Notes under the pieces: generated by a model | Databases searched by the model: none | What the model saw: only the letters and a program-made list of their open reading frames with translations | Told to the model about the DNA's origin: nothing | Source: Gymnogyps californianus | Lineage: Eukaryota > Chordata > Aves > Accipitriformes > Cathartidae | Assembly: GCF_018139145.2 (NCBI RefSeq) | Contig: NC_059477.1 | Span: 43,647,502-43,711,501 of the forward strand | Reading direction: 5' to 3' | Length of the DNA: 64,000 bases | In this document: positions 53,582 to 64,000 of the stretch, piece by piece | Layout of the letters: the number at the start of each line of letters is the position of its first letter | Numbering within the stretch: position 1 is the first letter of the stretch | Position numbers and translations under genes: made by a program

Positions 53582-56500
53582 TGGGAGGGATTTTCTCGAC
53601 CTATCTGGGATCCTTCCCCCTCATATAGTCCTCAGAAATACCTTCCCTGGAAGACACTGCTGTATTTGACTGCGGGACAGCAAAAATTCACAGAAGTTGG
53701 CAAAAGGGGCAGGCTTCCAGCGCAGCCCTCTCCAGCAGCCGGCCGCACCGGGAGGTGTTACTGGCCCCATCTCCAGATGGGCAACGCCATCCAGAGGTCC
53801 TTGTGCGTGGTGGGGTCGATGATGAGCTCCGAAAGCGCCTCTGGGTCTGCCCGGGGCCGGCGCTGCTCAGAGCTGGAGCCAGGAAAGGCGCTTGACACAA
53901 AAGAAGTATTTTTCCTCCAAGATGTTTTTCATTAACGGAGCCTCCTAACAACAGCGTGAGGTTGCTCAGGACTCGGTACCGGGAGCCCCGTCCATGGGTG
54001 CCAAAACCTCCTATGCAAGAGAGGGTGTTTCTCGGGACATCACGGCATCGTTATCTTCCATCCTGCGTTGCAGTTGCTTGCATAAAGCCTTGCAGATGTA
54101 AAACATAATGCCAGAGGAATGTCTGGTTTGACTGAGTTACCAGGAGTCTATTTTCATAATCCTCAACTAGAAACGGTTTGCCGAAGTCCTCTCAAACAAT
54201 TTACGGTGGGACAGACTGGCTGCCAAAGGCAGGGAGCGTTTGGCCTGGTGAATTAATGGCCGCAGAGGATGGCTGTGACCCCTCGCTCGCTAAAATAGTT
54301 GCGTATAAAGACATTGTGGTTTTAAAGCAGCGGATGCGCGGTCTGCGCTTGCAGGGGAGGTAGGCAGCGGTGCCGATGGCCTCGCCGGCACTGCCACGGT
54401 GCTGGAGGACTGACGTGCGCTGCTTTGGGGCCTGATCCTTCCCCTTCACTCAAGTCTTAAGAAAATAATTTTCCATCGAGGCTGTAAGCCTCGAGGCCTC
54501 CCGAAATAGAGATATTTTGAGTATTTTACACAATGCCTTTGAAAACTGTTACGCTCATGACTAGTGAGTGGGAGATTCGTGCGTGCAGATCTCGCAGAGC
54601 TGCGATGGAGCGTGCCAGCCCCGCCGGGTGCCAGCCTCCTCCCGGTCCCAGCGCAGTCTGGGATGGAATTGTGGCACAAGCAGAACCCCCCCCCGGTCAC
54701 CGGCCGGCCGGGGCTGCCTCTGGGCCGGCGTGCGGCTCTCCCCTGCGGTGCCTGTCGGAAGCCGGGTCCCCCTCCACCGGGACGTGTACCCCGGTGAGGG
54801 GCTTTCCCCAGGGATGGCCAGTTGTCATCTCCCCGCTTCCACAGACAGCCCGGCTGCAGTCCTGGTTTGCAAAACACACGCTTAATTTCTAGAGGCGACC
54901 AAGCTGTGTTTTGCATTCATTGCTCCGAACTAAGCCCGAGCCATAAAATACAGTCTCTTTTTGGCAAGGGGGCTGTTGAAGCTTTTTTCCGCTGCCGAAG
55001 GTACCGATGAGAGCGGACGGAGCGCGACAGCCGCTGAGGTGGGGCCTGGGCGCACTGTATGACAGACACCAGGAACGGAGTTACCGGCGTCATGTGTTTG
55101 TCCAGCCGCTCGTATGACAGTGACCTTCCTCTCTCTATAGCTGGCTCCGCGACGGGTGGCGAGCAGTTAGCAAATGCCAGAATGCAAGTTCAGAAACAAA
55201 ACCCGTGAGAATTCTGGTTATCTCCTGGGTAAAAGGCTCATGCCATACTGCAGGCTTCAGAAAACAGTGGCAAATCTAAGAAAAAACAACTCATGGTAGT
55301 TATGGATTTGCAAAACTCTTCATGTATGTGACGGCTGCTGTCACTAGAAGTAAATGGCAGGGAGAATAAACCCATTAATGCAGGATGTTAATTGAAAACG
55401 GGACTTGTGTAGAGAATGGAGTTTGTGATTACAAGAATAGTTATTAAAATATCATTTTGCTTTTTAAAATGCCTGACTTTAACACGGAGTATGAAGGAGT
55501 TGTGTTTTAGAAAGTTAATTATTTCCAGCGCTTCAAAAAGGGAAGTCTAAGCTGAAAATGATTTACCCAAATTGTCAAGACAGTTTTTTAATTATCAGTT
55601 TTAAAACAGTCGTAGTATATCAGCTGAACCTTATTCTTACATTCCCTAAGACGTGTGCTTTGCTCCTGTGTAGATGCTGTTCCTTCCCAGGGCTTTCTCT
55701 GGAGCTGTGCTCTGGGCACGGCCGTGGTGGTGGATCGCAGCCGCAGCCTCTGCGTTGCAGGGGCTCCCGGATAACATTTCTGACTTGCCATTTCTGCCTT
55801 TTGGGGGCTCTGGCTGTCCCTACCCCTGGCAGCATTGATGCTGGTGGCTTTCTTCATGGTCTCCCAGTCCTGGCGTGGTTCCTCGGGGGCGATGCTGCGC
55901 TCTCTTTGCTGCCTCCCCTCCCTGCTGGGCCCTGGCCGGAGCCCTGAGGTGCAGGTGCAGCTCTGCACCCAGGGGTCTTCTTCCTTCACCACCTTTTGGA
56001 GCCCCAGGTTGATGGGGACCGGTGCTGGGTCAGGCTGGCCGAGAAGCGGGCACCCACCCGCTGCCTCTGGGCTTCGGGTGCTTCGCAGCCTCCTGCCACC
56101 TTCAGAAGCGTGCACCGGGGGAGGACCCAGCACCGCAGCCGCTCGCTGCTCCCAAAGCGGCTGCAGTCATCGTGCAAGAATCAGGAGAAAACAGAAGAGG
56201 AGCGTTTTTGTGGGGAGCAAATGCCGGTTAGAGCTGGGCGCGTGTTGCGCAGTAAACAGCTCCTTTGGCAAAGCAAGCCCGCGTGGCAACATCTGCAGTG
56301 CCGGCGTCTACAGCTCGCACATGTGGGCTTCAAGTTGTTAATGCAAGTACTTACTACGGGGTTCACGTGCGTGTAGATGGGCACACGATCAGCTCGTGTG
56401 CTGTGCGCGCGGGTTGTGCCGGCAGGCGCTCCCCAGCTGTAACCACTGCGAGAGCCCAGCGACGGATCGGCTCGTGGGCGTCCGCCGTGCAGGCTCGCCA

Positions 56501-59500
56501 GCTCCTCCAGGGATGACAACAGAAAGCGAAACCTCCGAGGTCACGCCGGGAGGACCCACCCGTATCTGCCGCCTCTCGGTGACTTACCGAGGAGGGCGTC
56601 CGAGCTTCGACCCCTCGCCCCCTCCCTGCCCGCGCTCCTTTGCTTTCAGCAAGGCTCTGCTGGAATTTAGTGCGAGCGTAGCGCTTACACACGCCCAGTG
56701 GTACACAAAGTATGTGCTCACCGTGTCCAGTCCATGAAGTAATTAGGGAGAAACAGGCAAGTAATAACGCACGACAAATAATATAGTCTTCTTTGCAACA
56801 TTTGAAACGCAGTAAGTAATAAACGCTGATTTGAGAAAGAGTAGTATTAAATTAAAATACCCAAACTGTAGTTCAACCTGCACACAGAACGGAGGAAAAA
56901 CTGGGGTTTTTTCAGTTTTAAGTAAATGGGATCCGGTTCTTCAGTATGAAAAAACTAGATTAAAACTGAGGTAAAAATTGAATCCCATTAATATTACTGG
57001 TAAATAAAAATATATTATTTTTCAGATGAGAGAGCTTCAATAATAAGAGGTATCATAAAGAGAGAAATCAAAACTGGATTGTATATTCACCAGATTGTTC
57101 AATACAACAGCCAACAAAATTAGGCTATATTGATGTGATAAGCAAGAAGAAATATATTAGTTTCCAGATCACAACATTCCAGTACAAGATATCATTGGAA
57201 AACCAAGTCAATTTTTACATCAGTCAAATCCCTATTAAATTGGCCCATACTTTTCAGCAAGCAAATCTACAGAACTGGCCCCTATTGACGTATCAATAAT
57301 GAGATGTGAATGTCTTGCTTTCTGGTGCACAGCGATTCAGCAACCCACCGGCGCTCCCCGCCAGCGACCTCACCCAAACCCTGCCGCAGTCAGACCGGGC
57401 GGGCAAGTGCCGCCAGGCTCTCGGTAGCCACTGCAGCCGGTAGCAGGTCCGGGGGCAGGGACACGGAGCAGAGGCAGCGGCTGAACCTTTCTTTGGCTCT
57501 GCAGCCGTTGAGCTGAACATCAGTCTGATCTTTCCACCCATGCGCCAACCGCGGCGGTAAGGATCCGGTTATGCCAGCTTGGTGCCGTAAGGGTGATGTA
57601 AGTCTGTACTCGCGGCGCTGAATCCTGGGTTAAACAAGAGAGGGCTCAGTGGTTGGGGAACAGTTGCATTCACGTCATGGGGGGACGGGATAAAATCCCC
57701 GTTCTTCACCCATGCAGACATGGACTGTGCCGTGCTGCCGGCAGCCGTGTGGCCCGCGGTCCCCGGTGGGCAGAGTGCACGTGGAGGGTGCAGGATCAGT
57801 GCTGTGTCACTGAAGACGAGAGTCTCCACTGCTGCAAATGGAACGAGTCTGGATTAATAACAGAGCAAGGAAGGGGACAATTTTTTGATCTGGAGTCTTT
57901 GGGCTGTGAGGCTTGAAGGTGTTTCTTTGGAGGCAGTGGTAACTTCTACGTGAAGGGGCAAAAATCAGTTTGGCTAAATTCCCAGTTCCATGGGAATTTG
58001 ACATTGTTTTATTAAGGTCTTTAAAGAAATAAAAAGTTTAGTCTAATTTTTTAAGAAATGTAAGGTTCTAGTCTTCCTCATTTACCTAAAACAATGGTCA
58101 TATAATGGCTTTGTAAGAATTTATTCTCTCTGCTGTATGAAGATCCTATTTAACACACACCGTAACGGTCTTGTGTGCCTAATTATTGTTCAGCCTTATA
58201 TCAAGATACTTTGACATTGCAAGCTCACAACAAACTAGACTAGCATTTAAGAAAATCTAGACCAGTTAAAACCTCTTTGATAAATGTGACCAAGAAAGTA
58301 GCTACTAAAGTAGTAAAGCTGCATTTTTGTTTCACTGTCAAATATACCGTACCTTGCAGCAGGTTAACATCTGGACAATAAGTTTGGGAAATGTATTCAG
58401 TGGAAATTAGAGCAGGAATTAGCTGGATGTGCTGGTATATTGAAAAACGCAAACACAACAGAACTCTTGACCCTGCCTTACAAGACGCTTACTGGCACGG
58501 TTAATGCCACGGAGATAAATGCAGCCAGCAGAGAAGAGCTGATTCTCAGGAGAGCCGGCAGGGATGGGTAGAACAGCGGACAGGGAAAGGGCAGGAGGAA
58601 CGAATGTGTGGATGTGAGAGAGAACTTTTTTTTTTTTAAATCTTGTCAATACGTTAGCAAGGTGGAATGGGCAGGTCCACCCCCCCTCACTATCAATGCA
58701 CTGAGACTTATCCTGACGAAGAGATCAGAGGAGAACTTGGGAAATACCTTCAGTTTGAGGCCTGAGTTAAATGCTGTTATTAATAATGTGTTTCATTCTG
58801 AGTGGCATCCAAATCACGTAAGTCTGGGAAGGTAAAACGAGGGGGGGAAATTTGCCGTAAGATTAATGAGCAAAACACAATTAACTGTTCTCAAAGAGCA
58901 GGCCAAGTACTAAACATGACGACCAGCACTTTGACAGAGTTCCCTGAACACGGCTCTGACCCCGGGCGGCTGCGCAGCCGCTGGCGAGGAGCTGGCTCAC
59001 AGCCGGCCCGGAGCGCGGGGGGCCGGGGGGTCCTGTCCCCATCGCCCACCCGTGCCGGGGCTTTCGGAGTCTGGTGTTTGCAGTGCGGCGAGCCGACGGT
59101 GCCGAGCCGATGGCACTGACCCTCTTCGGAAGAACAGAATGTGGAATCTGGGTCTCCCACATCACGGGTGCACAAGGTACCGGGCAGCTTTTAGGCAGAG
59201 CGGGTACCTGGGGGCTCCGTGCGTAAGAGCAGTGCCGAGGCAGCAGAGCAGCCCGGCCGGGCGGCTCATCCCAGTGCCCCAAAACCTTGGGTTAAAGCGT
59301 CCAGCACTGCAAAGGCTCCAGTCTTTTTTGCAGACATTTACTATGTGCCTAAGTCCTTTCTAAATCCCTTTCTTTAACTAGTGCCTGCATTTAAAGGGTG
59401 CAGGGTGAGACACTATGGGCCGGGATCTTGCTTTTTTCAAACATTACATGCTATTGCTACTTCACCTAATTTAAGCTCCAAAGTGAAAAATTATTCTGAA

Positions 59501-59524
59501 TTCTTATTCACTGAATTGAAAGTC

Positions 59525-59548
59525 TTTTTTTTTTTTTTTTTTTTTTTT
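59525..59548. repeat. Poly(T) tract
   Basis: Twenty-four consecutive T on the plus strand. There is no retroelement body recognisable next to it on either strand. Confidence 0.9.
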
Positions 59549-60083
59549 GTGGGAGTGATTTCTTTTCTGTTTTCTCTTTTTCTGTGGGTTTTTTTCTGTT
59601 GCTGCTTTCAGGTTCCACGTAATCTCTTCTTTCTCAGTCTTAGCATCATAGCAGGCTAGGAAGTTCACAGTCCGCTGAAGGAGTTACCACGACAGCTACT
59701 GCTTTGTCTTCCATGAGATGAACTTGAGGCTCCATGCAGAATATCCCTTATAGGAATTTGTTCACTTGAGAACAGCAATAAACTCCTGTCCTGAGGGTTT
59801 CTCAGTTGTTCGTGTTCCTGACGTCCATTGCCAGTGAGACTTTCACTTTGCTCAGTTTTTTATTAACAACAAATTCTTGTTGTCCTTCGGCGTTTGATGC
59901 TGTTTCACAGTGATTTTTAGCTTCGTTTGCTGTAATATGGCTGCCTAGCAGCAGAACCACAACAGGATGTGAAAGATGTGTTCTGGATGCTCTTCTAAGA
60001 CAGTATTTGTGTTCATCTACTTGCACTAGTGCAGAGGAATAAAGCAGTTATTCTGATATTTTTATATAAGGCAAATATATATG

Positions 60084-60123
60084 ATAATTACTGAATTAAT
60101 TATTATTCTAATTCAGTAATTAT
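60084..60123. repeat. AT-rich inverted repeat, 15-bp arms, 10-nt loop
   Basis: ATAATTACTGAATTA (60084-60098) and TAATTCAGTAATTAT (60109-60123) are exact reverse complements. Each arm contains TAATTACTG-type homeodomain words. Confidence 0.9.
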
Positions 60124-61200
60124 AATATTACTGGCATGAGATAAAATGTAAAGCTTCCAGTTTCCTATAAGCTCAAAAGTAGCCTAGAAACAAAAATTAA
60201 ATGCACTTGTATTTTTTGCAAGAGCAATTAGTAGTAGCCCTCATTTTGATTTTCTTTCTCTATGAGCCTGGGTAACGGAGTCCATTTTACCACATGGATC
60301 AGGAAAGGGGAAAAAGATGCCTTTGCAGGAGAATATTCACGATTGCTGAGGGAAGAGCATGCCGAGCGTAGCAGGGCCCTGCTTTGCAGAGGAGGCGAAG
60401 GGAATAATGGTTCCCAAAGACTTTGTAAGTGCGGCCTGTGTTGGTAAAACCAATGGTAACGCCGTGCTGCTCGGGCGAGACCGGGCATCCCCCGAGCCTC
60501 TCTCTCCACGGCAGCCCAGGAGCTGCGACACGGAGGGGGCACTTTTGGGGACGAGGAAGGTTAGCCGTTGTGCTCCCTCGTTTTTTTAAACTAACAGGGA
60601 CAGAGGAACGATTTGGCGGCTGCATGTTTGGGGTGACCTGGCCTCCCACCCGAGGTTCCCCTTGCACAGAGAGGTGAGTGGCAGGGGGGAGGACATGGGC
60701 CACCCCTCTCCTGCTCCTAATCCACCGTGGCATCATTTAGCACCGCGCTTGGCGTATGGTTTGGGTGGGAAAGCAAACCGTGGCCACGTACCTGCTAATG
60801 GCGCAAAATTAAGACCCGTGCAAGGGAAGGCGTCCGAATCGCCAAGGACAAACAACAGTCTCACGGTTCTTCAGCCACACTGGAGGCAGCTTGCCTCCAG
60901 CTTGCGGGAGGAAAGAAGAGACTAAACGGATGCGGGACAGAAAACCCTTACTCAGTTTAACTGGTCTTGTCCATGCAGGAATCAAACCTTTCAGCAATAC
61001 TAGAAGTCAGAATTATACATAGAAGAAATTGTTGGCTGTTGTAATCTGCAACGATGAACAATCATTATTAAGCGCAAAGAAGCACTTGTCAATATGAGGC
61101 CACATCTCCAGGTCCATTTGGTTGTACACATTTTTATCCTAAGCTTAAAGGGCTGCACACCTCGTCCTGCAATGTCTCAAAATTATTTATTTCCAAAAGA

Positions 61201-61258
61201 TTTACATCTTCCTTTTGTCTGAAAAAAGCTTTACATCTTCCTTTTGTCTGAAAAAACA
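61201..61258. repeat. 29-bp tandem duplication
   Basis: Two adjacent copies start TTTACATCTTCCTTTTGTCT. They are identical apart from the last bases. Confidence 0.9.
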
Positions 61259-63336
61259 TTTATGTTTTGGATTCCAGATGTAACACGAAGAACAGAGAAG
61301 CAAGAGATTCCCCTTGAGAAAATGGAGCACTGGAAGCCGAAATGCTCTGTAGTAATTTGAAGTAAGAGTTATGCTTGATTTAGGATGATGAGTATGAGCC
61401 TTGCCTTCTTGTTGTGTAACTTCACACAATCAGAAAAGAACTTACTCAATATTTGTAATGATACTGTGGTTCAGACTGGGCTAATGAGCATGTCGTATGA
61501 TACTTGCCACCAGCAGGTGATGTGTTTCAGTTGGGGTGTATAGGTTTCCAAAACTTTTCCAGGAACAACAAAGAACATTTGTTCCAAGAGAGAGCTCATA
61601 ATATCTCTTCCTTAAAAATACGACACTTAGTAAGCAAACTGGGAAAAAAAAAAAAGAATTCATATGTATTATGTTTCTGCATGCTGGGGACAGAGTGAGA
61701 ACTGCAAATGTGGAGTAAGGTTCAGAGAACAAGTCAATGCTTTAAGAAATAATAATAATAGTGTACCTTTGCAGGGTTGGGGCAAAATATTTTGCGGAGT
61801 ATTTTAATCAGGCGTTCTCTGAACGAATTTAAAGTGTCCTGTTGAATGATCTGCCCTAATGAGACTGCCGTGTTGGTTTCCAAATCAGCTTCTACCTTGG
61901 CTTCACGGGTAGGTCTGTAAATTAAAGGCCTGTAAAGAAAGCAGGAGCATTCCACTGTCTGGACAGCTTTATAATCTGTGTAAACCTGTATAACTGTGCT
62001 AGACTCTGTCTTTCTGAGCTTTACAAAAAAACTCCTATTTGCCTCAAATCCTGAAATGTTAATTTTCATCTCTGATTAAGCTGAAGACCAGTCGAGGCTC
62101 CTTTTATTAAGTCATGCAGACTCCTACCTGCTTCCTGAGGGCTAAATGTGGCTGAGAAAACCATTGTAATATTGTATAATTAATTTGCCAGTCAAATAAT
62201 TTCTGCAGGGCTATAATTTACTTATCCGTCTGCAACCCTAATGAATCTCCCAGTTCAGTACTTTAATCCTGTTTTCTGCCTTTTTATCTCCTTTTTTAAC
62301 TCTAACTTTCATAATTCTTTAGTATGGGCTGATTTGCAACCTGTATTTTTGGAACGTTCTTATGACGTTCTCACCGGTAACAACAAAAACCAGCTAAACA
62401 CTTAGACTTTGTAGTACGCCTTCCATGACTGGGAACTAATGAAAGACCTCCTTGCTTTATTGCTCTGTTTCACCCCATACAAGGGCCTTAATTCAATAAA
62501 AATCAAAGATGTAAAAATACAGGAGAAAAAGCGATTTGTATTTGGAGGACTCAAGGTTGTAACTTCATTCCAACTCAGTCTAACGTATGTGCAGAACTTC
62601 CCAAAGGTTGTTCTGAGCACCGTATTCCCTGATGAGTGGCAGTAGATAAAAACTATTTGGTAAATGTAACGTCAGCAATTTTTTTAGTTGTTTAACTTTG
62701 CAGATCACAACACTGTCCTCGTTTTTTTTCTAATACATTTATTATTTAAAATGGTTTGGTAAGTGGCATAAGTAAGTAGTTGACGTGTTGTTCATAATCT
62801 CTGAAATCTGTCACTTCACGGTTTTCCTGATCTCCGGCAGGAATGTTTTCTGAAGGAGGATAGGAACACTAAATAAAGAACAAATAAAGTAAGAGATCCG
62901 TGAGTATTCTGCACTGACTCATTGGATGCTTGCAAACGAATGGACGATACGATCATACGATAGAAGAAAAATAACCTTAGCTATTTATTTATAGACAGCT
63001 GCTGCCATTGCCACGGGCTGTAGCGCTTGGTCAGGACCTATAGCAGTACGCAGAGGGTTGCAGCGTCAGAAACGGGAGGAAGACGGCACACGCGGGGAGC
63101 AGAGAGGGCGCGCAGGCCAGGCAGGTTCGCGGTTGTGCACGGCAATGAATGTGTAGGGCTGAGCTGGATCAATGAGATGAATGCTCCCCATGTGTTTGTT
63201 TTATATTGCTGTGCTTTGCTTCTGTGTTCCGTTGAATGAGGGTGTTTATTTTAGGAAGGAATTTTGAGTGCAAACATTTAATCCTGGGAACAAGTGCGGT
63301 GATAGGAAACTGTATCAGAAAGAAATGCCGAAACGC

Positions 63337-63354
63337 CTGTCTGTCTGTCTGTCT
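63337..63354. repeat. CTGT tetranucleotide microsatellite
   Basis: Four and a half CTGT units on the plus strand. Confidence 0.85.
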
Positions 63355-64000
63355 CTTCAGAATTTCATTGTGATCATTCTTACGCAGCCCGTACATCGGG
63401 TAACCTTCAAACTGAACTCTTTTCAGGCAGGACAACAGGAATCCATCAGCTTGGAGGGAAATTACTGTGGAAAATACAGAGTGACTTTAAGCATGTATCT
63501 AACGAGAATCGATGAAAAATGCAAAAACTCGAGCAGATTCAATGAAAACCCTGTCCCCAGGGACAAGGAAGGCCTCCCTGAAACGCCGAAGGTTTGCGAG
63601 GTACCAGGAACGAGTTAATCCCACCAAGGAATGCGGAGGAGCTGCCAGATAACAGAATGACATTGTTTTTCCCTGATGTCAGCACAGAAACCCAAACACA
63701 AAGAGGTGAATGTAGTCCTCTGAGAGAGCTGTTGAGAAAGCTGAATGTCGAGCTTGTGCCGTGGCATCCAGCAGCATTAAAAACTGCTCGGCACAAGATG
63801 ACAAAGCCTTTCCTGGAACCAGGGGCTGCCTCCAGACATCTGGGCAAGACCGGCGCTGTGGGCGATGGTCGAAGGATCATGAGATGTGCCTGGGGCAGCG
63901 CTGGGAGCTGTACCGCTGCTGCGGCAGCAACAGGGTTCCAGTTCTGCCTCCTGAAGTTTTAAGAACATGCAGTTCTGGTAGGCTTGGGCTTACCACCGAG

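Larger units (their letters stand above)
52261..64000. other. Intergenic DNA, no gene recognised
   Basis: Open frames are about 245 codons or fewer, lie in GC-richer patches (about 52560-53330, 54590-54860, 55690-56640 and 58950-59130) and have no domain I recognise. Tandem duplications occur at 53534-53581 and 61201-61258, a hairpin at 60084-60123, T24 at 59525-59548 and (CTGT)n at 63337-63354. AT-rich segments near 55380-55550, 56930-57300 and 62140-62340 resemble conserved non-coding DNA in composition only. Confidence 0.6.

Noticed and set aside
55835..56341. 168-codon plus-strand open frame opposite a 181-codon minus frame
   Set aside because: GC-rich patch with open frames on both strands. 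No motif recognised.
62000..64000. First exon of GPD2, the divergent neighbour of NR4A2 in mammals
   Set aside because: No mitochondrial glycerol-3-phosphate dehydrogenase sequence or promoter island is recognisable. The gene is probably beyond this window.

Overview
The window is vertebrate nuclear DNA, most likely from a bird. The evidence is one complete intron-containing vertebrate gene, a 5'-truncated CR1 LINE of the avian/sauropsid type at about 22.04-22.40 kb, compact introns (110-880 bp), GC-rich CpG islands set in AT-rich DNA, and very low repeat density. A turtle or crocodile is less likely but not excluded.

The only protein-coding gene I can support is NR4A2 (Nurr1), on the minus strand at about 39.9-46.2 kb. 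All six coding exons are present, every internal boundary has GT/AG consensus, and the phases join into one 598-codon frame: 864+130+164+203+179+257 bp, stop included. The product is an immediate-early orphan nuclear receptor with an AF-1 N-terminus, two C4 zinc fingers, a C-terminal DNA-binding extension and a ligand-binding domain ending in the AF-2 helix. Two 5' non-coding exons and a GC-rich promoter without a TATA box but with many CRE half-sites can be placed. The 3' UTR runs to a poly(A) signal near 39.93 kb.

Layout: 1-7.9 kb, AT-rich intergenic DNA; 7.9-9.0 kb, GC-rich patch with short tandem repeats; 9.0-37.7 kb, AT-rich gene desert downstream of NR4A2, with one CR1 copy; 37.7-39.8 kb, microsatellite and a CpG island just beyond the NR4A2 3' end; 39.9-46.2 kb, NR4A2; 46.2-46.75 kb, promoter; 46.75-51.3 kb, upstream intergenic DNA with an AT-rich TAAT-dense block and tandem repeats; 51.4-52.25 kb, a second upstream CpG island of unknown role; 52.3-64 kb, mostly unannotatable intergenic DNA.

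The most unusual structures are two perfect inverted repeats, with 49-bp and 36-bp arms and each with a 2-nt AC spacer. They sit in CpG islands on either side of the NR4A2 transcription unit. They are either cruciform-capable palindromes or fold-back assembly artefacts. A 12-bp minisatellite that stays open in the reading frame directly after the exon 3 donor is also notable. I found no novel gene system. The remaining open reading frames look like chance frames in GC-rich or AT-rich DNA.
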